Below are positions 1 through 5,629 of a stretch of 6,631 bases of DNA, piece by piece. The notes below the pieces were generated by a model that ran no database searches, was not told the origin of the DNA, and saw only the letters and a program-made list of their open reading frames with translations. The stretch comes from Chloroflexota bacterium (GTDB lineage Bacteria > Chloroflexota > Limnocylindria > Limnocylindrales > CSP1-4), in contig JAJYXX010000397.1 in the NCBI GenBank assembly GCA_021801545.1, positions 1 through 6,631 of the forward strand, read 5' to 3'. Each line of letters opens with the position of its first letter. Position 1 is the first letter of the stretch. The position numbers were made by a program, and so were the translations under genes.

Positions 1-113
1 TCCTGCCGGGGACGCTCCTGATCGCCCGGATCGGTCGGGGCCGGGCCGCCGTGATGGTCGCCGCCCTGTCGATCGGGCTCGCCCTGCCGACGCTCATCCT
101 GGGTGGGAGGTAG
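1..113 (+). CDS. C-terminal end of an unidentified membrane protein (partial)
   Basis: Only the last 36 codons are present, read in the frame that ends at TAG 111-113. Nearly every third position is G or C, as in the genes downstream, so this is convincing coding sequence. The peptide has a short basic stretch (ARIGRGRAA) followed by a hydrophobic run of about 18 residues (VMVAALSIGLALPTLILG) and a short GGR tail. That pattern fits a final transmembrane helix of a permease with its end outside the hydrophobic core. The Shine-Dalgarno sequence of cysH (GGAGGT, 106-111) lies inside its last codons and the next start is only 5 bases past the stop, so it is probably cotranscribed with the sulfur operon. 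A sulfur-compound permease or exporter is a guess from context. I cannot assign the family from this fragment. Confidence 0.5.
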   Translation, partial: LPGTLLIARIGRGRAAVMVAALSIGLALPTLILGGR

Positions 114-118
114 CCCGG

Positions 119-874
119 ATGAACCCGGTGACGACGATCCCGCCGGTCCCGGCCGGCGTCGAGGCGTTCGACGCGCGCGGCGTCCTTCGATCTGCGCTCG
201 AGGCGCTCGGGCGCGACCGGCTGGCGCTGTCGGCGTCGTTCGGACCGGAGGACATCGTGCTCATCGACCTGCTCGTCGAGCTCGAGCCGCGGCCGCGGGT
301 CTTCACCCTCGATACCGGGCGCCTGCCCCAGGAGACGTACGACCTCATGGAGGCCGTCCGGGGACGCTTCGGGATCGAGGTCGAGGTCTTCGTCCCCGAC
401 GCGGCGGCCGTCGAGGCGATGGTCCGGGCGAAGGGCCCGAACCTGTTCTACGACTCGATCGAGAACCGGCTGGAGTGCTGCGACGTCCGCAAGGTCGCAC
501 CGCTTCGACGAGCGCTGGCGACGGTCGACGGCTGGATCACCGGGCTGCGCCGCGACCAGACACCGACGCGCGCCGCGACGCCGAAGATCGGGCCGGACCT
601 CGAGCACGGGATGATCTGGAAGGTCGCGCCGCTCGCCGACTGGACCGAGGCCCAGGTCTGGGCCCACATCCGCGAGCGCGATCTCCCGTACAACGCGCTC
701 CACGATCGGGGCTATCCATCGATCGGGTGTGCCCCGTGCACGCGGGCGGTCGCCGCCGGCGACGATCCGCGCTCGGGCCGCTGGTGGTGGGAGTCGGGCG
801 ACAGCCGCGAGTGCGGGATCCACGTGGCGTCGGCCGGTGTGCTCCATCGTCCGACCGGGGAGGGCACCCGATGA
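119..874 (+). CDS. cysH: Assimilatory APS reductase (4Fe-4S type)
   Basis: This 251-residue cytoplasmic enzyme of the PAPS/APS reductase family reduces adenylylsulfate to sulfite and AMP. Visible motifs are the nucleotide-binding start SASFGPEDIV (38-47), FTLDTGRLP (62-70), the CC pair in ECCDVRKVAPL (Cys120, Cys121), GWITGLRRDQ (138-147), and GCAPCTR (Cys204, Cys207). These four cysteines are the [4Fe-4S] ligands that mark APS-using bacterial enzymes and are absent from the PAPS-using enterobacterial type. The catalytic cysteine sits in the C-terminal ECGIH motif (Cys232). A tryptophan-rich stretch RWWWES (221-226) lies between cluster and active site, the usual place for a conserved GR.WWE element. 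The start is supported by GGAGGT at 106-111, 7 bases upstream. The stop overlaps the next start as ATGA. The missing APS kinase in the operon agrees with APS as substrate. The family call is secure. Confidence 0.96.
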   Translation: MNPVTTIPPVPAGVEAFDARGVLRSALEALGRDRLALSASFGPEDIVLIDLLVELEPRPRVFTLDTGRLPQETYDLMEAVRGRFGIEVEVFVPDAAAVEAMVRAKGPNLFYDSIENRLECCDVRKVAPLRRALATVDGWITGLRRDQTPTRAATPKIGPDLEHGMIWKVAPLADWTEAQVWAHIRERDLPYNALHDRGYPSIGCAPCTRAVAAGDDPRSGRWWWESGDSRECGIHVASAGVLHRPTGEGTR

Positions 875-1566
875 GCGCCACGGCGACGACGGCCGCGACA
901 CCGACGGCCGCGGCACCGACGGCCTTCGGGTTTCCGGTCTTCCTCGAGGTCCGCGGCCGGACCGCGTTCGTCGCGGGCGGCGGCGGCGAGGCGGCGCACA
1001 AGGCGTCGGCCCTGGCCGAGCTCGGGGCGCAGGTCCGGGTCTGGGCCGCCGAACACCGCGCGACCGGCCGGCTCACCGGCGCTGCCGGGATCGAGCTCGT
1101 CGACGGCCCGTACCGGCCGGAGCTGCTCGACGGCGCGCTGCTGGCCGTCGTCTTCACCGGCGATCGGGCGCTCAACCGGCGCATCGCGGCCGATGCCCGC
1201 TCCCGGCACGTCCTGGTCAACGTCGTCGATGACGTCTCGTCGTGCGACTGGAGCGCCCCGGCGATCCTTCGCCGCGGCGGCCTGACCGTCGCCGTCGCCA
1301 GCGCCGGGATCGCGCCGGCCCTGGCCGTCCGATTGCGCGACCGGTTCGCCGAGGAGGTCGGGCCGGAGTTCGCGGACCTCGTCGAGCAGTTCGGCGAGCT
1401 CCGGCCGCGGATCGTGGCCAGCGGCCGCTCGTTCGCCGATCGGCGGGCACTGTGGTACGCGCTCGTCGACGGTCCGGCGCTCGACCACCTGCGGGCCGGT
1501 CGACCGGCCGCGGCGCGCGAAGTGCTCGAAGCCCAGCTCGACGCCTGGCTGGAGGCGGGTGGATGA
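871..1566 (+). CDS. cysG: Precorrin-2 dehydrogenase / sirohydrochlorin ferrochelatase (CysG N-terminal type)
   Basis: This 231-residue protein corresponds to the N-terminal half of CysG (Met8p-like). It oxidises precorrin-2 with NAD+ and inserts Fe2+ to make siroheme. It opens with a low-complexity Ala/Thr stretch (residues 1-18), then FGFPVFLEVRGR, a glycine-rich NAD-binding loop GGGGEAAHK (36-44), the LVNVVDD motif (115-121) and a helical C-terminal dimerisation region. Asp120 aligns with the catalytic aspartate (Asp104) of Salmonella CysG, and Ser144 aligns with the serine at position 128 there. Two signatures have drifted: GGGGEAAHK in place of the usual GGG.VA.RK, and SAGIAPALA where the family has S.GG.SP.LA. 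The start is ATG 871, with GGGGAGGG at 857-864; the much longer upstream reading frame is a shadow of cysH. It overlaps cysH and cobA by ATGA. The equivalent stand-alone protein is also named CysG-N, SirC or YlnF; I use cysG for recognition only. Confidence 0.88.
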   Translation: MSATATTAATPTAAAPTAFGFPVFLEVRGRTAFVAGGGGEAAHKASALAELGAQVRVWAAEHRATGRLTGAAGIELVDGPYRPELLDGALLAVVFTGDRALNRRIAADARSRHVLVNVVDDVSSCDWSAPAILRRGGLTVAVASAGIAPALAVRLRDRFAEEVGPEFADLVEQFGELRPRIVASGRSFADRRALWYALVDGPALDHLRAGRPAAAREVLEAQLDAWLEAGG

Positions 1567-2408
1567 CCGGCGTCGTCCATCTCGTCGGCGCGGGACCCGG
1601 GGATCCGGAGCTGATCACCGTCCGGGGCGCGCGCCTCCTGGCCGCCGCCGACGCGGTCGTCCATGACCGGCTCGTCAGCCCGGAGTTGCTGGCGTTCGCC
1701 CGGCCGGGCACCCTCCGGATCGACGCCGGCAAGATCGGCTACGGGCGGAGCGTGCCCCAGGCGATGACCTCGGAGCTGCTCGTCCGGCTGGCTCGCGCCG
1801 GGCTGACCGTCGTCCGGCTCAAGGGCGGCGATCCGTTCGTCTTCGGTCGCGGCGGGGAGGAGGCGCTCGCCCTCCGGGCGGCCGGGGTGCCGTTCACGAT
1901 CGTGCCGGGAGTCACGTCCGGGACCGCCGGGCCGGCGTACGCCGGGATCCCGGTGACCCACCGCGGCCGATCGCGCAGCGTCGCGTTCGTCACCGGCTCG
2001 AGCGCGCGAGCCGATCCGGTCGACTTCGCCGCCCTTGCCGCGATCGACACACTCGTCGTGTACATGGCCGGGCGGACCGCGCGCGACGTCGCGGCAGGCC
2101 TGCTCAACGCCGGCCGGCCGACGGACACGCCGGTGGCGGTCGTCGTCGACGCGACGCTGCCGAGCCAGGAGGTCCGCCTGACCGACCTGGCGGCGATCGC
2201 CGCGTCCGGCGTGCCGGGGATCGACGGCCGGCCGGCGCTCCTCGTCGTCGGCGAGGTCGTCGCGCTGGCCATGGAGCTCGCCTGGTTCGTTGGCTCGGGG
2301 CCGGCCGCAGGGACCGAGCCACGCCACGCCGCCGCCCGCCCGCCCCGCCGCGGTCGGCGTCGCCCCGGCCGGGAGACGCCCGTTCGCCTGGAAGAGGCCG
2401 TCCGATGA
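1563..2408 (+). CDS. cobA: Uroporphyrinogen-III C-methyltransferase
   Basis: This 281-residue SAM-dependent methyltransferase adds two methyl groups to uroporphyrinogen III to give precorrin-2, the branch point to siroheme and cobalamin. Family signatures are clear: VGAGPGDPELITVRGARLL (8-26), HDRLVSPELL (34-43, usually YD.L), GKIGYGRSVPQ (56-66), the SAM-loop stretch RLKGGDPFVFGRGGEE (85-100), VPGVTSGTAGPAYAGIPVTH (114-133) and TLVVYMAG (163-170). The core ends near residue 243, and a further 38 residues form an Arg/Pro/Ala-rich tail not typical of the family. The start ATG 1563 overlaps the previous stop as ATGA and has GGAGG at 1551-1555, 7 bases upstream. Sitting between cysG-type and cysD genes, it very probably serves siroheme synthesis for sulfite reductase. 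The two genes together replace the single fused CysG of enterobacteria. The symbol sumT would be equally valid. Confidence 0.95.
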   Translation: MTGVVHLVGAGPGDPELITVRGARLLAAADAVVHDRLVSPELLAFARPGTLRIDAGKIGYGRSVPQAMTSELLVRLARAGLTVVRLKGGDPFVFGRGGEEALALRAAGVPFTIVPGVTSGTAGPAYAGIPVTHRGRSRSVAFVTGSSARADPVDFAALAAIDTLVVYMAGRTARDVAAGLLNAGRPTDTPVAVVVDATLPSQEVRLTDLAAIAASGVPGIDGRPALLVVGEVVALAMELAWFVGSGPAAGTEPRHAAARPPRRGRRRPGRETPVRLEEAVR

Positions 2409-3340
2409 GCGCCGCCTCGCCGGCAGCGATCACCCGGCGCCACGTGGTGGACCACCTGACGGCCCTCGAATCCGAGGGGATCCACATCTTCCGCGAGGCC
2501 GCCGCGGTCTTCGAGCGCCCGGCGCTCCTGTTCTCCGGCGGGAAGGACTCGATCGTCCTGCTCCGGCTCGCCGAGAAGGCGTTCCGGCCGGCCCGCTTCC
2601 CGTTCCCGATCCTCCACGTCGACACCGGCCACAACTTCCCGGAGGCCCTCGCGTTCCGCGACCGCCGGGTGGCCGAGCTCGGCGAGGAGCTGATCGTGGC
2701 CAGCGTCCAGGAGTCGATCGACCGCGGGCGCGTCCGCGAGGAACCCGGCCACGACCCGTCGCGCAACCGGCTCCAGACGGTGACCCTCCTGGATGCCGTC
2801 GTCGAGCACGGCTTCGACGCGCTGTTCGGCGGCGGCCGACGGGACGAGGAGAAGGCGCGGGCGAAGGAGCGGATCTTCAGCCACCGTGACGCGTTCGGGC
2901 AGTGGGACCCGCGCAACCAGCGGCCCGAGCTGTGGAGCCTCTACAACGGACGGATCCGGAAGGGCGAGCAGATGCGCGTCTTCCCGATCAGCAACTGGAC
3001 CGAGCTCGACGTCTGGCAGTACATCGCCGCCGAGCGGCTGGAGGTCCCGTCGATCTACTTCGCCCACCGACGCGAGGTCGTCAAGCGCGACGGGATGTGG
3101 CTCGCGGTGGGGGACCACGTCCATCCGCGGGACGACGAGGAGGTCGCCACGCGGACGGTCCGCTACCGGACCGTCGGCGACATGAGCTGCACCGGCGCGG
3201 TCGACTCTCGGGCGCGAACGCTCGACGAGGTGATCGCCGAGGTCGCCGCCGCTCGGATCACGGAGCGCGGCGCGACCCGGGCCGACGACGCCTTCAGCGA
3301 GGCGGCGATGGAAGACCGCAAGCGCGAGGGGTACTTCTGA
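2405..3340 (+). CDS. cysD: Sulfate adenylyltransferase subunit 2 (ATP sulfurylase, small catalytic subunit)
   Basis: This 311-residue N-type ATP pyrophosphatase makes APS from sulfate and ATP, in a heterodimer with the CysN GTPase. The PP-loop SGGKDS (44-49) within LLFSGGKDSIVLLRLAEKA is intact. It is followed by LHVDTGHNFPEALAFR (starting at 70), FGGGRRDEEKARAKER, the QWDPRNQRPELW segment, FPISNWTELDVWQYI, and the characteristic C-terminus EDRKREGYF. Length is close to the roughly 300 residues usual for CysD. The ATG at 2405 overlaps the cobA stop (ATGA) and has a purine-rich GGAAGAGG at 2390-2397, 7 bases upstream. CysN follows after 4 bases. Nothing is missing or unusual, and the assignment is secure. 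Confidence 0.97.
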   Translation: MSAASPAAITRRHVVDHLTALESEGIHIFREAAAVFERPALLFSGGKDSIVLLRLAEKAFRPARFPFPILHVDTGHNFPEALAFRDRRVAELGEELIVASVQESIDRGRVREEPGHDPSRNRLQTVTLLDAVVEHGFDALFGGGRRDEEKARAKERIFSHRDAFGQWDPRNQRPELWSLYNGRIRKGEQMRVFPISNWTELDVWQYIAAERLEVPSIYFAHRREVVKRDGMWLAVGDHVHPRDDEEVATRTVRYRTVGDMSCTGAVDSRARTLDEVIAEVAAARITERGATRADDAFSEAAMEDRKREGYF

Positions 3341-3344
3341 TCCG

Positions 3345-4664
3345 ATGGACAACCGGAAGACGGACGATCGGGCGCCCACGCCCGGTCGCCTCCTGCCAGC
3401 GTCCGAGATGCTCCGGTTCTCGACGGCCGGCTCGGTCGACGACGGCAAGAGCACGCTCATCGGGCGGCTCCTCCACGACTCGAAGGGGATCTTCGAGGAC
3501 CAGCTCGTCGCCCTCGAGCGGGCGAGCCGCCGGCGGGGCACGGCCGGGATCGATCTCGCCCTCCTGACCGACGGGCTGCGGGCCGAACGCGAGCAGGGGA
3601 TCACGATCGACGTCGCCTACCGCTACTTCGCGACGCCGCGCCGGAAGTTCATCATCGCCGACACGCCCGGGCATCTTCAGTACACCCGGAACATGGTGAC
3701 CGGCGCCTCGACCGCGGACCTCTCGATCGTCCTCGTCGACGCCCGGCAGGGCATGCTCGAGCAGACCCGCCGGCACATCGTGATCGCCGCCCTGCTCCGC
3801 GTGCCCCACCTCGTCGCGGCGATCAACAAGATGGATCTCGTCGGGTACGACGAGATCGTCTTCCGGGCGATCGCGAGCGAGGTGTCAGCCTTCGCCGGGA
3901 AGCTCGGGTTGGGCGAGGTGACGTGCATCCCGATCTCGGCCGTCCACGGGGCGAACGTCGTCGAGCCCTCGTCCGAGATGCCCTGGTATGCCGGTCCGCC
4001 ACTCCTCGAGCATCTCGAGTCCGTCGAGCTCGAGTCTGCCCACGATCTCCGCCACGTCCGGTTCCCGGTCCAGTGGGTGATCCGAGCGGCGGCCGCCGCG
4101 GACCGCGACGAACGGTCCTACGCGGGCCGGGTCGAGGGCGGCATCCTTCGCCCGGGCGATCCGGTCGTCGCGCTGCCGTCCGGCATCGCCACGACGATCC
4201 GGGCGATCGAGACGTACGACGGGCCGATCGCCGAGGCGTTCCCGCCACTGTCGGTCGCGGTTCGTCTCGCTGACGATGTCGACCTCGGTCGGGGGATGAT
4301 GCTCGTCGCGCCCGATGACGCCCCGCGCGCGCGACGAGAGCTCGACGCCCTCGCCTGCTGGCTCGACGAGACGCCGTTCGCGCCAGGTCGGCGCTACTGG
4401 CTCGCCCACACGACCCGCCACGTCCGGGCCGTCGCGATCGAGGTCGTCCACCGCCTGAACATCAACACGCTCGAGCGCGATCCGACCGCGGGCTCGCTCG
4501 GGCCGAACGACGTGGGTCGGGTCCGGCTCGCGCTCGCCGAGCCGATCTTCGGCGATCCCTACCGGATCAATCGCTCGACGGGTTCGGCGATCCTCATCGA
4601 CGAGGCGACGAACGCGACGGCCGGCGCGATCCTGCTGCTCGAGGACGGCGAGGTGTGGCCGTGA
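3345..4664 (+). CDS. cysN: Sulfate adenylyltransferase subunit 1 (ATP sulfurylase GTPase subunit)
   Basis: This 439-residue translation-factor-like GTPase uses GTP hydrolysis to drive APS formation by CysD. GTPase motifs appear in order: P-loop GSVDDGKST (29-37), switch I region EREQGITIDVAYRYF (81-95), DTPGH (106-110), NKMD (161-164) and SAV (198-200). These are followed by beta-barrel domains II and III typical of EF-Tu relatives. The protein ends at domain III with LLLEDGEVWP, so there is no fused APS kinase domain as in NodQ/CysNC proteins of about 630 residues. That fits an operon whose reductase takes APS. Start ATG 3345 lies 4 bases after cysD. The only Shine-Dalgarno-like run, GAGGGG in the end of cysD (3326-3331), is rather far upstream, so translation may depend on coupling to cysD. 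It is the last gene of the sulfur operon, and no hairpin plus T-run terminator is evident after it. Confidence 0.96.
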   Translation: MDNRKTDDRAPTPGRLLPASEMLRFSTAGSVDDGKSTLIGRLLHDSKGIFEDQLVALERASRRRGTAGIDLALLTDGLRAEREQGITIDVAYRYFATPRRKFIIADTPGHLQYTRNMVTGASTADLSIVLVDARQGMLEQTRRHIVIAALLRVPHLVAAINKMDLVGYDEIVFRAIASEVSAFAGKLGLGEVTCIPISAVHGANVVEPSSEMPWYAGPPLLEHLESVELESAHDLRHVRFPVQWVIRAAAAADRDERSYAGRVEGGILRPGDPVVALPSGIATTIRAIETYDGPIAEAFPPLSVAVRLADDVDLGRGMMLVAPDDAPRARRELDALACWLDETPFAPGRRYWLAHTTRHVRAVAIEVVHRLNINTLERDPTAGSLGPNDVGRVRLALAEPIFGDPYRINRSTGSAILIDEATNATAGAILLLEDGEVWP

Positions 4665-4951
4665 CCGGGACTGCCAGCGGGCGAACGTCCTCGCTCGCGA
4701 GATCGGCGCCAGGGCCCGAACCCTCGCCGACGTCATTCCCGGGCTGTCCGGCGCCGGCGGTCGTCTCGCGGCTCCTCGTCGGCATGGCGCTCGGCCGGTG
4801 GCTCGGCGGGCAGATCGGCGCCCGCTCGCCCGTCCTCGCCCAGTTCTCCTGGTCGCCCTCGGCCTGTCAGCCGCGGGCTTCGCCCTGTTCTGGTCGTCGG
4901 GACACCCGCACTCACCGGGGTTGGGCTGGTCGTCATGGGACGCTGAATGAC
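4665..4951. other. Gene-free spacer between the sulfur and NAD/vitamin operons
   Basis: No intact gene is supported between cysN and the niaR promoter. An open frame does run from GTG 4655 into niaR, but its first 115 codons have no family resemblance apart from the MFS-like stretch noted separately, and codon use is uneven. The stretch 4665-4759 contains an 8-base palindrome CTCGCGAG (4694-4701) but no T-run, so I see no standard intrinsic terminator for the cys operon. The rest is the transporter remnant, followed by the niaR control region. Confidence 0.6.
4760..4946 (+). pseudogene. Decayed fragment of a major facilitator superfamily transporter
   Basis: Reading all three + frames gives consecutive pieces of one plausible MFS segment. 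The first piece (4760-4825) reads VVSRLLVGMALGRWLGGQIG, containing the G(M)ALGRWLGG loop motif common in MFS proteins. A second frame (4834-4902) continues with PRPVLLVALGLSAAGFALFW, a transmembrane helix. A third frame (4902-4946) gives TPALTGVGLVVMGR and then TGA. Joined, these resemble the loop-helix-loop-helix order of the second half of an MFS transporter, broken by two frameshifts in the same direction. No start codon with a ribosome site serves it, and the rest of the transporter is absent on both sides. It is a dead remnant, or a fragment plus sequencing errors. The family assignment rests on motif appearance only. Confidence 0.5.
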
Positions 4952-4966
4952 ATGCCAGTTGACATG
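4948..4966 (+). promoter_or_regulatory. Candidate NiaR operator: direct repeat overlapping the -35 box
   Basis: TGACATG occurs at 4948-4954 and again at 4960-4966, 12 bases start to start, with a partial third copy TGACAC at 4965-4970. The second copy contains most of the -35 box, so a protein bound here would block RNA polymerase. The position, directly in front of a gene for a DNA-binding repressor, suggests autoregulation by NiaR. I do not know a consensus for this lineage, so the binding protein is inferred. Confidence 0.4.
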
Positions 4967-4987
4967 ACACAACGCGGCCCGTACGCT
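4959..4987 (+). promoter_or_regulatory. Sigma70-type promoter of niaR
   Basis: A perfect -35 box TTGACA (4959-4964) is followed after exactly 17 bases by TACGCT (4982-4987), which matches the -10 consensus at the three most conserved positions (T, A and final T). A start of transcription about 6-7 bases after the -10 box falls near 4993-4994. That lies on a GTG (4994) and 6 bases before the ATG at 5000. No Shine-Dalgarno sequence precedes either codon, so the message would be leaderless or nearly so. In this high-GC context a consensus -35 with ideal spacing stands out against background. Confidence 0.65.
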
Positions 4988-4999
4988 TCGCTCGTGCTG

Positions 5000-5581
5000 A
5001 TGACAGACCGATCACGCGGCAACCCGCGTCCCGCGGCGGCGGTGCAGAAGGGGGACTCGCTCTCTGCCGCGGCCCGACGCGAGCGGCTCCTGGCGGTACT
5101 CGAGACGGCCGACGCGCCGGTCGCCGGCGACGCCCTCGCTGAGCGGTTCGGGGTCAGTCGGCAGGCGATCGTCCACGACGTCGCGATCCTCCGAGCGGCC
5201 GGTGCGCCGATCGTCGCGACCGTCCGCGGCTACCTCCTTACGACCGTCGCCGGGCGACTCCCGCATCGTGCGGTCGTGGCGGTCCGACACGGTCCGGAGG
5301 AGGCCGAAGCCGAGCTCATGGCCCTCGTCGATCTCGGATGCCGGGTCGTCGACGTCGTCGTCGAGCACCAAGTATACGGCGAGCTGCGGGCAGAGCTCCA
5401 CCTCGCGTCGCCGGCCGATGTCCGCGTCTGGGCGGACGCCACCCGCCGATCGGGAGCGCACTTGCTCTCGGAGCTCACCGGGGGCATCCACCTCCACACG
5501 CTCGAGGCCGCGACCGACGCGCTGCTCGAGCGCGCCCGGGCGGTCCTCGCGGAACGCGGCTACCTGCTCGACGATCGCTGA
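5000..5581 (+). CDS. niaR: Niacin-responsive transcriptional repressor, HTH plus 3H domain
   Basis: This 193-residue protein has an N-terminal winged helix-turn-helix (about 25-80; recognition region ALAERFGVSRQAIVHDVAIL) and a C-terminal 3H domain (about 88-190). The 3H domain, named for three conserved histidines, is clear: VRHGPEEAEAEL (His97, Glu105), VVEHQVYGEL (His123) and LTGGIHLHTLEA (His164, His166). His97, Glu105, His164 and His166 match in type and spacing the metal ligands I recall for the Thermotoga homologue TM1602. NiaR (YrxA) proteins bind niacin as corepressor and repress NAD synthesis or niacin uptake genes. The neighbouring nadB supports that role here. I chose ATG 5000 because it follows the promoter and already leaves about 25 residues before the HTH; GTG 4994 is possible. 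Upstream in-frame ATGs at 4952 and 4964 lie inside the promoter. The HTH resembles that of BirA, but the 3H domain excludes biotin ligase. Confidence 0.88.
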   Translation: MTDRSRGNPRPAAAVQKGDSLSAAARRERLLAVLETADAPVAGDALAERFGVSRQAIVHDVAILRAAGAPIVATVRGYLLTTVAGRLPHRAVVAVRHGPEEAEAELMALVDLGCRVVDVVVEHQVYGELRAELHLASPADVRVWADATRRSGAHLLSELTGGIHLHTLEAATDALLERARAVLAERGYLLDDR

Positions 5582-5582
5582 T

Positions 5583-5599
5583 CGCCGGCCTCGCCGGCG
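5583..5599 (+). other. Short GC-rich stem-loop between niaR and bioY
   Basis: CGCCGGC (5583-5589) and GCCGGCG (5593-5599) are exact reverse complements separated by CTC, giving a 7-base-pair stem two bases after the niaR stop. No T-run follows (the next bases are GCACATCCC), so it is not a standard terminator. It may protect or attenuate the message, or be chance in GC-rich DNA. Confidence 0.35.
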
Positions 5600-5629
5600 G
5601 CACATCCCATCCCACTCCTGGAGGATCCG

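Noticed and set aside
103..870. Upstream extension of the cysG frame from GTG/ATG-like starts near 103
   Set aside because: It lies inside cysH in another frame and translates to Arg/Gly-rich sequence without homology. ATG 871 with its own ribosome site fits the family N-terminus.
537..3604. Very long open frames on the - strand, about 1.8 kb each, covering 537-2327 and 1739-3604
   Set aside because: They lie antisense to cysH, cysG, cobA, cysD and cysN, which have full family motifs. Their translations are Arg/Pro/Ala-rich with no recognisable domain, as expected from shadows in GC-rich coding DNA.
4694..4701. Palindrome CTCGCGAG as a possible cys operon terminator
   Set aside because: The stem is only 4 base pairs with no loop, and no T-run follows.
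4741..4764. GLSGAGGR in one frame after cysN, resembling the APS kinase P-loop GLSGAGKST and suggesting a cysC remnant
   Set aside because: The lysine and serine/threonine of the P-loop are absent, no other CysC motif follows in any frame, and the adjacent sequence looks MFS-like. The match is short enough to be chance.
4655..4999. A 5' extension of niaR back to GTG 4655, giving a 308-residue protein
   Set aside because: The promoter and repeat lie inside the extension, the extra residues match no NiaR homologue pattern, and part reads as a fragment of a different protein.
3885..5015. A - strand open frame of about 376 codons across the end of cysN and the spacer
   Set aside because: It is antisense to cysN and has no domain, ribosome site or hydrophobic pattern suggesting a real protein.
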